Assembly: GCA_023396115.1 (NCBI GenBank)
Contig: JAEWXC010000029.1
Location: 1 to 50,351, forward strand
Length of the DNA stretch: 50,351 nucleotides
Origin: Actinomycetes bacterium
GTDB taxonomy: Bacteria > Actinomycetota > Actinomycetes > Propionibacteriales > Nocardioidaceae
Direction: 5' to 3'
Shown here: positions 15,665 through 23,694 of the stretch, piece after piece
Position numbering within the stretch: position 1 is the stretch's first letter
How the letters are laid out: every line of letters begins with the position of its first letter
Program-made: the position numbers and the translations under genes
Notes under the pieces: model-generated
Databases searched by the model: none
What the model was told of the DNA's origin: nothing
What the model saw: the letters and a program-made list of their open reading frames with translations, nothing else

Positions 15665-16186
15665 ATGGCACTGGAGCACGCCCTGCTCGTCGCACTGCGC
15701 GAGCACCCCGGGTCCGGACTGGAGCTGACCCGCCGGTTCGAGCGGTCGATCGGCTTCTTCGCACACGCCACCCACCAGCAGATCTACCGGGTGCTGGCCC
15801 GGATGGTCGCCGACGGGTGGGTCGACGTCACCGAGGTCGCCCAGACCGGCCGACCGGACAAGAAGGTGCACGCCGTCACCGCCCTGGGCGAGCAGGTGCT
15901 GGCCGACTGGCTGGCCGAGCCGACCCCGATGGAGGCGTTCCGCTCCGAGCTGGCGGTGAAGATGCGCGGCGCCTCGTTCGGGGACCGGGCCGCCGTCGAG
16001 GCGGTGCTGCGCGACAACCTCGCCGAGCACCGCGCCCGCCTGACGCTCTACGAGCAGTTCGCGGCCGAGGAACCCACTCCCACCGACGACCACACCCTGG
16101 ACACCCACCTGGTCCTGCGCGGAGGCATCCGCCTGGAGCAGTTCTGGATCGACTGGATCACCGAGTACCTGGAGGCCCGCCCGTGA
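15665..16186 (+). CDS. PadR family transcriptional regulator
   Basis: A 173-residue regulator. The N-terminal winged helix has the PadR pattern MALEHALLVALREHPGSGLEL, then HQQIYRVLARMVADGWVDV and the wing GRPDKKVHAVTALGEQVL. The C-terminal part (WLAEPTPMEAFRSELAVKM, LEQFWIDWITEYL) is the helical dimer domain of the longer PadR subfamily. ATG 15665 begins exactly at the conserved domain; no ribosome site is seen. Its TGA overlaps the GTG of the following dienoyl-CoA reductase (GTGA), so the two are co-translated. It probably represses this operon and may respond to a phenolic or lipid-like substrate. Confidence 0.9.
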   Translation: MALEHALLVALREHPGSGLELTRRFERSIGFFAHATHQQIYRVLARMVADGWVDVTEVAQTGRPDKKVHAVTALGEQVLADWLAEPTPMEAFRSELAVKMRGASFGDRAAVEAVLRDNLAEHRARLTLYEQFAAEEPTPTDDHTLDTHLVLRGGIRLEQFWIDWITEYLEARP

Positions 16187-18204
16187 GCGAGACGTACCCG
16201 CACCTGCTGTCCCCGATCACCCTGGGCACCGGACCCGACGCGCTGCAGCTGCGCAACCGGGTCGTCATGGGCTCCATGCACACCGGCCTGGAGGACCACC
16301 CCTGGGACATCGGCAAGCTCTCGGCCTACCTGGCCGAGCGGGCCCGCGGCGGCACCGGCCTGATCATCACCGGCGGCTACTCCCCCACGCTGCGGGGCTG
16401 GCTCAAGCCGTTCGCCTCGCAGATGTCGACCCGGCTGCACGCCGCCCGGCACCGCCAGGTCACCGACGCCGTGCACGCCGAGGGCGGCGCGATCGCGCTG
16501 CAGGTGCTGCACGCCGGGCGCTACGGCTACCACCCGCTCAGCGTCTCGGCCTCCTCGCGCAAGTCCCCGATCACCCCGTTCAAGCCGGCCACGATGAGCA
16601 CCCGCGACGTCGACGCGACCGCCACCGCCTTCGCCCGCTCGGTCGCGCTGGCCCGGAAGGCCGGCTACGACGCGGTCGAGATCATGGGCTCCGAGGGGTA
16701 CCTGATCAACCAGTTCCTGGCCGCCCGCACTAACGACCGCACCGACGCCTGGGGCGGCAGCGTGGAGAACCGGATGCGGTTCCCGGTCGAGGTCGTGCGC
16801 CGGGCCCGGGAGCTGGTCGGCGACTTCCCGATCGTCTACCGGATCTCGCTGCTGGACCTGGTCGAGGACGGGCAGACCTGGGCCGAGACCGAGGCGCTGG
16901 CCCACCGGCTGGTCGAGGCCGGCGTCACCGTGCTGAACACCGGCATCGGCTGGCACGAGGCCCGGGTGCCCACGATCATCACCCCCGTCCCCCGCGCCGC
17001 CTGGCGCGAGGTGACCGCCCGGCTCAAGGCCACCGTCGACGTGCCCGTGGTCGCCTCCAACCGGATCAACACCCCCGAGGTGGCCGAGCAGCTGCTCGCC
17101 GACGGCGTCGCCGACCTGGTCTCGATGGCCCGCCCGCTGCTCGCGGACCCGGCGTTCGTGGCCAAGGCCGCCGCCGACCGTGCCGACGAGATCAACACCT
17201 GCATCGGCTGCAACCAGGCCTGCCTCGACCACGTTTTCGCCAACAAGCGCTCCTCCTGTCTGGTCAACCCCCGGGCCGCGCACGAGACCGAGCTGGTGCT
17301 GCTGCCGCTGCCGGCCGCGCGCCGCCGCACGGTGGCGGTCGTCGGGGCCGGACCGGCCGGACTGGCCGCGGCCACCTCGGCGGCCGAGCGCGGCTTCGCG
17401 GTGACCCTCTTCGAGGCGCGCGAGCAGATCGGCGGGCAGTTCCGCTACGCCATGGCGGTGCCGGGCAAGGAGGAGTTCGCCGAGACGCTGCGCTACTTCG
17501 GGCGCCGGCTGGAGGTGCTCGGCGTCGAGGTGCGCCTGGGCACCCGTGCCCAGGCCGAGGACCTGGCCGACTTCGACCACGTGCTGGTGGCGACCGGCGT
17601 GGTCGGGCGCACCCCCGCGATCGAGGGCGTCGACCACCCGTCGGTGCTCGGCTACGCCGACGTGCTCTCCGGCCGCGCGGTCCCCGGAGCCCGGGTGGCC
17701 GTGGTCGGCGCCGGCGGGATCGGCGTGGACATGAGCCACTGGCTCACCCACACCCCCGAGACCGAGGCGCAGTGGAAGGCCCGCTGGGGCGTCGGCGACC
17801 CCGCCACCCACCGGGGCGGGCTGACCACGCCGGTGCTGCCCACCCCGGCCCGGCAGGTGACCCTGGTCCAGCGCAAGGAGACCCCGATCGGGATCGGGCT
17901 GGGCAAGACGTCCGGCTGGGCGCACCGCGCCACGCTCAAGCAGGCCGGAGTCGCCCAGGTCCGCGGCGCCTCCTACGTCCGCATCGACGACGACGGGCTG
18001 CACCTGGAGGTCGCCGGTGAGCCGGTGCTCGTGGAGTGCGACCACGTGGTGCTCTGCGCCGGGCAGGAGTCGGTGCGCGACCTGGTCGACGCGCTGGCCG
18101 GGCACGGATCGGTGCACGTCATCGGCGGCGCCGACGTGGCCGCCGAGCTCGACGCGAAGCGTGCCATCGACCAGGGCACCCGGGTCGTCGCCTCGCTCAG
18201 CTGA
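16183..18204 (+). CDS. fadH: NADPH-dependent 2,4-dienoyl-CoA reductase / old yellow enzyme-type oxidoreductase
   Basis: A 673-residue enzyme with FMN, a 4Fe-4S cluster and FAD. The N-terminal FMN TIM barrel (LRNRVVMGSMHTGLED, HAGRYGYH, GSEGYLINQFLAARTNDRTD) is followed by the cluster ligands Cys340, Cys343, Cys347 and Cys359 (CIGCNQAC, then SSCLVNP). The C-terminal half has a dinucleotide fold (VAVVGAGPAGLAAAT and VAVVGAGGIGVD). Layout and length match E. coli FadH. It reduces double bonds at even positions during unsaturated fatty-acid oxidation. GTG 16183 overlaps the PadR stop. A related trimethylamine-dehydrogenase-like activity cannot be excluded. Confidence 0.9.
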   Translation: MSETYPHLLSPITLGTGPDALQLRNRVVMGSMHTGLEDHPWDIGKLSAYLAERARGGTGLIITGGYSPTLRGWLKPFASQMSTRLHAARHRQVTDAVHAEGGAIALQVLHAGRYGYHPLSVSASSRKSPITPFKPATMSTRDVDATATAFARSVALARKAGYDAVEIMGSEGYLINQFLAARTNDRTDAWGGSVENRMRFPVEVVRRARELVGDFPIVYRISLLDLVEDGQTWAETEALAHRLVEAGVTVLNTGIGWHEARVPTIITPVPRAAWREVTARLKATVDVPVVASNRINTPEVAEQLLADGVADLVSMARPLLADPAFVAKAAADRADEINTCIGCNQACLDHVFANKRSSCLVNPRAAHETELVLLPLPAARRRTVAVVGAGPAGLAAATSAAERGFAVTLFEAREQIGGQFRYAMAVPGKEEFAETLRYFGRRLEVLGVEVRLGTRAQAEDLADFDHVLVATGVVGRTPAIEGVDHPSVLGYADVLSGRAVPGARVAVVGAGGIGVDMSHWLTHTPETEAQWKARWGVGDPATHRGGLTTPVLPTPARQVTLVQRKETPIGIGLGKTSGWAHRATLKQAGVAQVRGASYVRIDDDGLHLEVAGEPVLVECDHVVLCAGQESVRDLVDALAGHGSVHVIGGADVAAELDAKRAIDQGTRVVASLS

Positions 18205-18271
18205 CCCGCGCCCCGGGGGGTCGGGGTTCCGCCGATCGAGCCTGCCGAGATCCACGCCCCGGGGCGCACGC

Positions 18272-19633
18272 TCAGGAGCCGCGGGCCTCCTGGGACGCGA
18301 TCATGTCCCGGTACCAGTCGTAGGAGCGCTTCGGGGTGCGGACCTGGGTGTCGAAGTCGACGTGCACCAGGCCGAAGCGTTGGCTCAGGCCCTCGGCCCA
18401 CTCGAAGTTGTCGGTGAGCGACCAGGCGTAGTAGCCCTGCACGTCCACGCCCCGCTCCACCGCGGCGGCGATGGCACGCAGGTGGGCGTCGTGGTAGTCG
18501 ATCCGGGCCTGGTCGTCGACCACGCCGTCGGCGCCCGGCCCGGTGGCGTAGGAGCAGCCCGACTCGGTGATCACCAGCGGCGGGATCGCCGCGCGGAACC
18601 GGGCCCGGGTGATGATCAGCCACTCCCGCAGCGCCTCGGGCACCACCGGCCAGCCGAAGTCGGTGGTCGGGTAACCGAGCACCTCGCGCATCTCCCACGG
18701 CAGCGGCGCGTCCTCGGCCGCGGCGGCGACCTTCATCGGCTGGTAGTAGTTCACGCCGTAGAAGTCGAGGGGCTGGCGGATCGTGGCCATGTCGCCGGGG
18801 GCCACGAACTTGGTCAGCAGCCCGGCCACGTCGGCGGGGTAGCGCCCCAGCAGCATCGGCTCCATGAAGAGCCCGTTCCACAGCGCATCGAACAGCTTGG
18901 AGACGCCCGTGTCGAGCTCGTCCTCGCTGGCCGGCCAGATCGGGGCGTGGTGGTTGGCGCAGCCGACGCTCCTCGCCCCGCTGGCCCGCAGCTCCGCCAC
19001 CGCGCGGCCGTGGCCGAGCAGCAGGTGGTGGGCCACCCCGATGGCGTCGAACATCAGCTGCTTGCCGGGGGCGTGCGAGCCCTCGCCGTAGCCGAGCATC
19101 GTCACCATCACCGGCTCGTTGACCGGCACCCAGTGCTCGACCCGGTCGGCCAGCCGGTCGCCGACGATCCGTGCGTACTCGGCGAACCGGTCCACGGTGG
19201 CGCGGTTGAGCCAGCCTCCGTCGTCCTCCAGGTACTGGGGCAGGTCCCAGTGGAAGAGCGTCGCCATCGGCGCCTGACCGGCCTCCAGCAGCTGGTCGAC
19301 GAGCCGGTCGTAGAAGTCCAGTCCCGCCTCGTTGACCTTCCCGTCGGCGTGCGGCACGACGCGCGACCAGGAGATCGAGAACCGGTAGGAGTCGGTGCCC
19401 AGCCCGCGCATCAGCGCCACGTCCTCGGCGCTGCGCCGGTAGTGCTCGCAGGCGCGGCTGGCGTCGGTCCCGTCGACGACCCGACCCGGCTCGGCGGTGA
19501 AGGTGTCCCAGACCGAGGGGGTGCGACCGTCCGCGTCGAGGGCTCCCTCGACCTGGAAGGCCGCGGAGGCGGTGCCGAACCGGAAGCCCGCGGGCAGCTG
19601 CGGGTAGGGGCCGGTGGGGCCTGGGGAGGTCAC
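18272..19633 (-). CDS. Beta-glucosidase, glycoside hydrolase family 1
   Basis: A 453-residue retaining glycosidase, predicted cytoplasmic (no signal peptide). It starts the GH1 barrel with FRFGTASAAFQVEGA, has the acid/base Glu173 in WVPVNEPVM and the nucleophile Glu357 in LVITESGCSY, plus FHWDLPQYL, FYGVNYYQP and the aglycone-site region YYAWSLTDNFEWAEG. Length is normal. GTG 19633 follows TATGGT by exactly 6 nt without a ribosome site, suggesting a leaderless mRNA. It is divergent from a pirin gene only 17 bp away. Exact sugar preference (glucoside, galactoside or fucoside) is not readable. Confidence 0.94.
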   Translation of the reverse strand: MTSPGPTGPYPQLPAGFRFGTASAAFQVEGALDADGRTPSVWDTFTAEPGRVVDGTDASRACEHYRRSAEDVALMRGLGTDSYRFSISWSRVVPHADGKVNEAGLDFYDRLVDQLLEAGQAPMATLFHWDLPQYLEDDGGWLNRATVDRFAEYARIVGDRLADRVEHWVPVNEPVMVTMLGYGEGSHAPGKQLMFDAIGVAHHLLLGHGRAVAELRASGARSVGCANHHAPIWPASEDELDTGVSKLFDALWNGLFMEPMLLGRYPADVAGLLTKFVAPGDMATIRQPLDFYGVNYYQPMKVAAAAEDAPLPWEMREVLGYPTTDFGWPVVPEALREWLIITRARFRAAIPPLVITESGCSYATGPGADGVVDDQARIDYHDAHLRAIAAAVERGVDVQGYYAWSLTDNFEWAEGLSQRFGLVHVDFDTQVRTPKRSYDWYRDMIASQEARGS

Positions 19634-19639
19634 TCGGGG

Positions 19640-19645
19640 ACCATA
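19640..19645 (-). promoter_or_regulatory. -10 hexamer TATGGT of the beta-glucosidase gene
   Basis: TATGGT on the minus strand ends 6 nt before GTG 19633. On the plus strand the overlapping GACCAT (19639-19644) ends 6 nt before the pirin ATG, so the two divergent promoters would share the same base pairs. Confidence 0.5.
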
Positions 19646-19650
19646 GCCGC

Positions 19651-20334
19651 ATGGGGTTCACCGTGGTGCCGAGTTCGGCGAGGAAGTCCACCGGCGACGA
19701 GGGTCGCCTGACCCGGCACGCGTTCTCCTTCGGCGTCCACTACGACCCGGACAACGTCGGCTTCGGGCCGATGGTGGTCCACAACGACGACACCCTCGAG
19801 CCGGCGGCCGGCTACCCCGACCACCCGCACAGCAACACCGAGATCGTCACCTGGGTGCTGGACGGGGTGCTGGTGCACACCGACTCCTCGGGCCGCCGCC
19901 TCGAGCTCAGCCCCGGGGACGTGCACGTGACGTCGGCGGGCGAGGGGATCCGGCACAGCGAGATGGCCGACGCCGCCAGCGGTCCGACCCGGTTCGTGCA
20001 GACCTGGCTGACCCCCGACACCCCGGGCAGCACCCCGACCCACGCCCACGAGCGGATCGACCTGGCGGGTCCGGGGTGGACCACCCCGGTCGGCGGCAGC
20101 GGGCTCCGGGTGGACGTGGCCGGGGCGGCCCTGCACGTCGCCCGACCGGTCGCCGGGACGCACCTGGAGCTGCCCGCGGCGCCGCGACTGCACCTGTTCG
20201 TCGCGCGCGGCACGATCGACCTGGGGGGCCAGCTGCTCGACGCCGGGGACACCGCCCGGATCGACGGTGCCGGCGACGTCGGGTCGTTCGGGACCGACCG
20301 GGACGCCGAGGTGCTGCTCTGGGCCCTGCCCTGA
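19651..20334 (+). CDS. Pirin family protein (bicupin)
   Basis: A 227-residue metal-binding bicupin. The four iron ligands of pirins are all present: His58 and His60 in PDHPHSNTE, and His102 and Glu104 in GIRHSEM. The N-terminal cupin also has GPMVVHNDDTL, and the C-terminal half is the second, metal-free cupin (LHLFVARGTIDLG). Some bacterial pirins act as quercetinases or regulate partner enzymes; the role here is unknown. ATG 19651 is 17 bp from the divergent beta-glucosidase start and shows no ribosome site. Confidence 0.9.
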   Translation: MGFTVVPSSARKSTGDEGRLTRHAFSFGVHYDPDNVGFGPMVVHNDDTLEPAAGYPDHPHSNTEIVTWVLDGVLVHTDSSGRRLELSPGDVHVTSAGEGIRHSEMADAASGPTRFVQTWLTPDTPGSTPTHAHERIDLAGPGWTTPVGGSGLRVDVAGAALHVARPVAGTHLELPAAPRLHLFVARGTIDLGGQLLDAGDTARIDGAGDVGSFGTDRDAEVLLWALP

Positions 20335-20440
20335 CCCAGCCCCTCAGGAACCGGGTCGGTGGCAGACCTGTTCCGGGAACCGGTTGGCAAAGGAATCCCG
20401 GTTCTTCGGGAGTTCTCCTGCGCGGCCCGTGGGTCGCGTG

Positions 20441-20490
20441 CTGGAATTGCTTCCAGAAGCCCCAGGTGACCCGAGACGCCTGGGGCTTCT
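20441..20490 (+). terminator. Double hairpin after the pirin gene
   Basis: A 6-bp hairpin (CTGGAA, TTCCAG; 20441-20456) abuts a perfect 12-bp stem (20455-20466 with 20479-20490) with a 12-nt loop. It sits between convergent genes and could terminate in both directions. The 100 bp before it also looks structured and might be a small RNA, but no promoter is evident. Confidence 0.65.
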
Positions 20491-20526
20491 ACCATCCCCG
20501 GCGACCCTCCCGAGGGCGTCAGCTGA

Positions 20527-20597
20527 GGTCTCGGGGTCTCGGCAAGCTCGACCACCGGGTGGGCTCGGCAGTCTCGGAAAGCTCGACCACCGGGTGG
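20527..20597. repeat. Two copies of the GGTGGTCGAGC-type element
   Basis: Copies at about 20535-20556 and 20571-20591, both reading GGTCTCGG...GCTCGACCACC on the plus strand, directly after the stop codon of the diacylglycerol kinase gene. Confidence 0.72.
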
Positions 20598-21491
20598 TCA
20601 GGCCAGGATGCGCAGCGCCCCCGGCGCCACCTCGATCACCCGCGGCTCGGCGTCCAGGCCGGGCAGGAACCCCAGGGGCTCCCCGTCGCCGCCGACCTCG
20701 ACCGGGACCGGCGAGTCCGCCGCGACGGTGATCCGCTTGCCGCGCAGCACGGTCACCTCGTCCCGGGTGACGTGGCTGCCGTCGTAGAGCGAGGGCATCG
20801 CCCGCATCAGCGCCCACCGCGAGGCGGCCTCGACGATGACCACCTCGGCCAGCCCGTCGTCGACGACCGCGCCCGGCGCGATCTTCATGCCCTTGCCGTA
20901 GAACGCGGAGTTGGCCACCACCACGGTCGCCGCGGCGTAGTGGTCGGCGACCCCGTCGACCTCGACCCGGAACCGGCCCGGCGAGTAGGTGGCCAGCGCC
21001 CACAACCCGCCGAGCGGGTACTGGGCGGGCTTGGGGATCCGCTTCATCGTGTCGACCTTGGCCGCGGCCCGGGCGTCCACCCCGGCGTAGACCGAGCCGG
21101 CGACCAGGTGACCGCCGTCGTCGAGCAGGTCGACGCGCCGTTCGGTGCCCTCGAGCAGCACCCGGGCCTGGCCCGCGGCGTCGTCGGGGATGCCGAGCAT
21201 CCGGGCGAAGTCGTTGCCGCGACCAGCCGGGACGATGCCCAGCACGCCGTCGGCCCGGGCGACCAGGCCGGCCAGGGAGGCCAGCATCCCGTCACCGCCG
21301 ACCGAGACCACCACGTGTCCGGCGGCCACGGCCTCCTCGACCAGCGCAGCCATCGCCGCCGGGCCCGGGGAGTAGGTGACGTCGACGACCGCCCCGGCGT
21401 CGCGCAGCGCCCGCGCGACCGGCACGACGGCCTCGGGGGCCGCTCCGCCGCCGGAGTGCGGGTTGACCAGGAACGCGAAGCTGCGGGTCAC
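20598..21491 (-). CDS. dagK: Diacylglycerol/lipid kinase family protein
   Basis: A 297-residue lipid kinase of the YegS/DgkB type that would phosphorylate diacylglycerol to phosphatidate. Motifs: FLVNPHSGGG near the start, VVSVGGDGMLASLAGL (family consensus is GGDGT; here Met replaces Thr), and GIVPAGRGNDFARMLG. The C-terminal beta-sandwich is complete (VVVANSAFYGKGMKIAP, LAEVVIVEA). GTG 21491 overlaps the stop of the upstream flavoprotein gene (GTGA), so the two are translated together. In M. tuberculosis the homologous kinase Rv2252 stands next to the flavoprotein Rv2251, as here; that comparison is from memory. Confidence 0.9.
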   Translation of the reverse strand: MTRSFAFLVNPHSGGGAAPEAVVPVARALRDAGAVVDVTYSPGPAAMAALVEEAVAAGHVVVSVGGDGMLASLAGLVARADGVLGIVPAGRGNDFARMLGIPDDAAGQARVLLEGTERRVDLLDDGGHLVAGSVYAGVDARAAAKVDTMKRIPKPAQYPLGGLWALATYSPGRFRVEVDGVADHYAAATVVVANSAFYGKGMKIAPGAVVDDGLAEVVIVEAASRWALMRAMPSLYDGSHVTRDEVTVLRGKRITVAADSPVPVEVGGDGEPLGFLPGLDAEPRVIEVAPGALRILA

Positions 21492-23080
21492 GGGACCAGC
21501 ACCCCCGGGTTGAGGATGCCGGCGGGGTCGAAGGTGCGCTTGAGCCCGCGCAGGACCTCCACCCCGACCGTCCCGATCTCGGCCTCCAGCCACGGCTTGT
21601 GGTCGGTCCCGACCGCGTGGTGGTGGGTGATCGAGCCGTGCGCGGCGGTGATCGCGTCGTTGGCGGCCGCCTTCGCGGGCGCCCACTGGGCCAGCAGGTC
21701 GACGGCACCCTTGGCGGCGACGGTGAAGTAGAGCGAGCAGCCGGTCTCGTAGACGTGGCTGATGTGGCAGAGCACCAGGGCGCCCTCACCGAGCTGCTCG
21801 GTCAGGGCCGCCTTGACCCCGGCGTAGAGCGCCGGGACACCGGACCAGAACGTCGTGGTCTCCAGGGTCTCCACCAGGACGCCGACGTCGAGCAGCGAGT
21901 CGCGCAGGTACGGGGCGTTGAACCGGCCGTGGGCCCAGGCCTCGCCGGCCTCGGTGCCGACCGGGGTGCCACCGGCGGCGGTGAGCAGGTCGGTGATCAC
22001 CGACCGCTTCGCCTCGACCGTGGCGGCGGTGCCCTCCAGGCCGACGACCATCAGGCAGCCGCCGGACCCCTCGCCGCCGATGGCGGAGGGGTCGGCCAGG
22101 TTGATCGCGGTCTCGGACTCGTCCGAGAGGCGCAGCACGGTGGGCAGCCAGCCCTCCTGGGCCAGGGTGCGCATCGCGGCCGAACCGGCCTCGAACGACG
22201 CCCAGCGCCACCCCTCGTAGACCTTGACCGGGGCGACGCGGCGGACCCGGACGGTGACCGCGGTGATCACGCCGAAGGCGCCCTCGGAGCCGAGCAGCAC
22301 CTGGCGCAGGTCGGGCCCGGCGGCGTTGGCCGGGGAGACACCCCACTCCAGGTCGCCGACCGGGGTGGCGGCGCGGAGTCCGACGACCAGGGAGTCGAAC
22401 CGGCCGAACCCGGCCGAGGACTGCCCCGAGGACCGGGTGGCAGCGAACCCGCCGATGCTGGCGAACTCGAAGGACTGCGGGAAGTGCCCCAGGGTCAGCC
22501 CGTGCTCGGCGAGCAGCGCCTCGGCCTCCGGGCCGCGCAGACCTGGCTCGAGGGTGGCGGTCATCGAGACGTCGTCGACGGCCAGCAGCCGCTTCATCCG
22601 GACCAGGTCGAGACTGACCACGCCGGTCAGGCCCTGCCGGGCGGCGACCAGGCCGCCGGTGACCGAGGTGCCGCCGCCGAACGGGACGACCGCGAGTCGG
22701 TGTTCGGAGGCCAGGGCCAGGAGCGCCGCGACCTGCTCGTGGGTGTCGGGGCGGACCACGACGTCGGGGGCGTCACTCAGGTCGCCGGCCCGGGCGCGGA
22801 GCAGGTCGGGGGTGGACTTGCCGCGGGTGCGCCCGCGCCGGGTGGCGTCGTCGGTGAGCACGTGCTCGGCGCCGAGCAGGTCGACCAGGGCCGCGTGGGC
22901 GGTGTCGCGGAGTTGCGAGGCGGGCACCTCGACGTGGTCGCGGGCGGGACGCTCGGAGACACCGAAGACCAGGTCGACCAGCCCGCGGGCGGTCTCGGGC
23001 AGGGATGTCGCCGCGGCCGGGTCGCCCCACCGCTGGGGGTGCATCTCGGGCTGGGAGATCTGGGGCGTCTGCTGGCTCAT
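21488..23080 (-). CDS. agpS: FAD-binding oxidase, alkyldihydroxyacetonephosphate synthase-like
   Basis: A 530-residue flavoprotein of the VAO/PCMH family. The FAD domain shows DVVVRPDTHEQVAALLALA and VPFGGGTSVTGGL; then FEFASIGGFAATRSSGQSS and GFGRFDSLVVG, LRDSLLDVGVLVETLETTTFW, YETGCSLYFTV and the histidine run THHHAVGTDHKPWL. The last two match the active-site Tyr and His cluster of alkyl-DHAP synthases, which exchange an acyl for an alkyl chain in ether-lipid synthesis. Whether bacterial members make ether lipids is unproven. Divergent from the TetR gene by 17 bp, with no ribosome site. Confidence 0.85.
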   Translation of the reverse strand: MSQQTPQISQPEMHPQRWGDPAAATSLPETARGLVDLVFGVSERPARDHVEVPASQLRDTAHAALVDLLGAEHVLTDDATRRGRTRGKSTPDLLRARAGDLSDAPDVVVRPDTHEQVAALLALASEHRLAVVPFGGGTSVTGGLVAARQGLTGVVSLDLVRMKRLLAVDDVSMTATLEPGLRGPEAEALLAEHGLTLGHFPQSFEFASIGGFAATRSSGQSSAGFGRFDSLVVGLRAATPVGDLEWGVSPANAAGPDLRQVLLGSEGAFGVITAVTVRVRRVAPVKVYEGWRWASFEAGSAAMRTLAQEGWLPTVLRLSDESETAINLADPSAIGGEGSGGCLMVVGLEGTAATVEAKRSVITDLLTAAGGTPVGTEAGEAWAHGRFNAPYLRDSLLDVGVLVETLETTTFWSGVPALYAGVKAALTEQLGEGALVLCHISHVYETGCSLYFTVAAKGAVDLLAQWAPAKAAANDAITAAHGSITHHHAVGTDHKPWLEAEIGTVGVEVLRGLKRTFDPAGILNPGVLVP

Positions 23081-23084
23081 GCGT

Positions 23085-23090
23085 TACACT
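23085..23090 (+). promoter_or_regulatory. -10 hexamer TACACT of tetR-glpD
   Basis: TACACT ends 7 nt before the TetR ATG. On the minus strand AACAGT ends 7 nt before the flavoprotein ATG. The two divergent, apparently leaderless promoters overlap in 17 bp, so one bound repressor could block both. Confidence 0.5.
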
Positions 23091-23097
23091 GTTACAT

Positions 23098-23694
23098 ATG
23101 ACGTCACTTCGTCACAACAGGTCCGCCGCAGATGCCCGCGACGACTACCTCGACGCCGCCCGGGACTGCATCCTCGACGTGGGTTGGCGCCGCTCGACGC
23201 TGACCGAGGTGGCCCGGCGCGCCGGGGTCTCCCGGATGACGATCTACCGGACCTGGACGGACATGAACCAGCTGCTCGGTGACCTGATGACCCGGGAGTG
23301 GACCCAGGTCGCCGCCACCACCCACCAGGGCGACGGCCTGCCCGGCAGCCGCGCCGACCTGGCCCGCACGATGGTCCGACTGGTCGGCGCGCTGCGCTCC
23401 AACGACCTCTTCGTCCGGATCGTCGAGCTCGACCCCGAGCTGCTGCTCACCTACCTGCTGGCCCGTCGCGGCCGCTCGCAGGAGGCCCTCATCGCGGTGC
23501 TCGCCGAGGCGGTCCGCCACGGTCAGGCCGGCGGCTGGGTCCGGGCCGGCAACCCGGTGCTGATCGCCCGCGGGCTGGTCCTGGCCGGGCACGGCCACGT
23601 GATGAGCGCCCAGACCATGCTCGACGACGACATCTCCCTGACCGACCTGGACAGCGAGCTGACCCTGCTCGTGGAGAGGACGCTGGCCCCGTGA
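23098..23694 (+). CDS. TetR family transcriptional regulator
   Basis: A 198-residue TetR-type repressor. The helix-turn-helix is STLTEVARRAGVSRMTIYRTW near residue 45, preceded by DYLDAARDCILDVGW. The C-terminal ligand domain is helical and not diagnostic. ATG 23098 begins just ahead of the domain and 7 nt after TACACT, without a ribosome site. The stop overlaps the glpD GTG (GTGA), so regulator and GlpD are one unit, divergent from the flavoprotein-kinase pair. It likely controls both arms of this glycerolipid module. I recall the same order around Rv2250c in M. tuberculosis. Confidence 0.9.
   Translation: MTSLRHNRSAADARDDYLDAARDCILDVGWRRSTLTEVARRAGVSRMTIYRTWTDMNQLLGDLMTREWTQVAATTHQGDGLPGSRADLARTMVRLVGALRSNDLFVRIVELDPELLLTYLLARRGRSQEALIAVLAEAVRHGQAGGWVRAGNPVLIARGLVLAGHGHVMSAQTMLDDDISLTDLDSELTLLVERTLAP

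Noticed and set aside
16048..18255. Long minus-strand frame (735 codons) opposite the dienoyl-CoA reductase
   Set aside because: Shadow frame with no recognisable domain; the opposite strand encodes a complete FMN/4Fe-4S enzyme.
20390..20490. tRNA or tRNA-like gene in the structured region after the pirin gene
   Set aside because: No cloverleaf can be drawn: there is no matching acceptor stem, and the TTC-type loop sequences are not at the needed distances.
23085..23097. Palindromic TetR operator in the 17-bp gap
   Set aside because: GTTAC-ACT-GTTAC is a direct repeat, not an inverted one; it may still be the operator, but symmetry does not support it.
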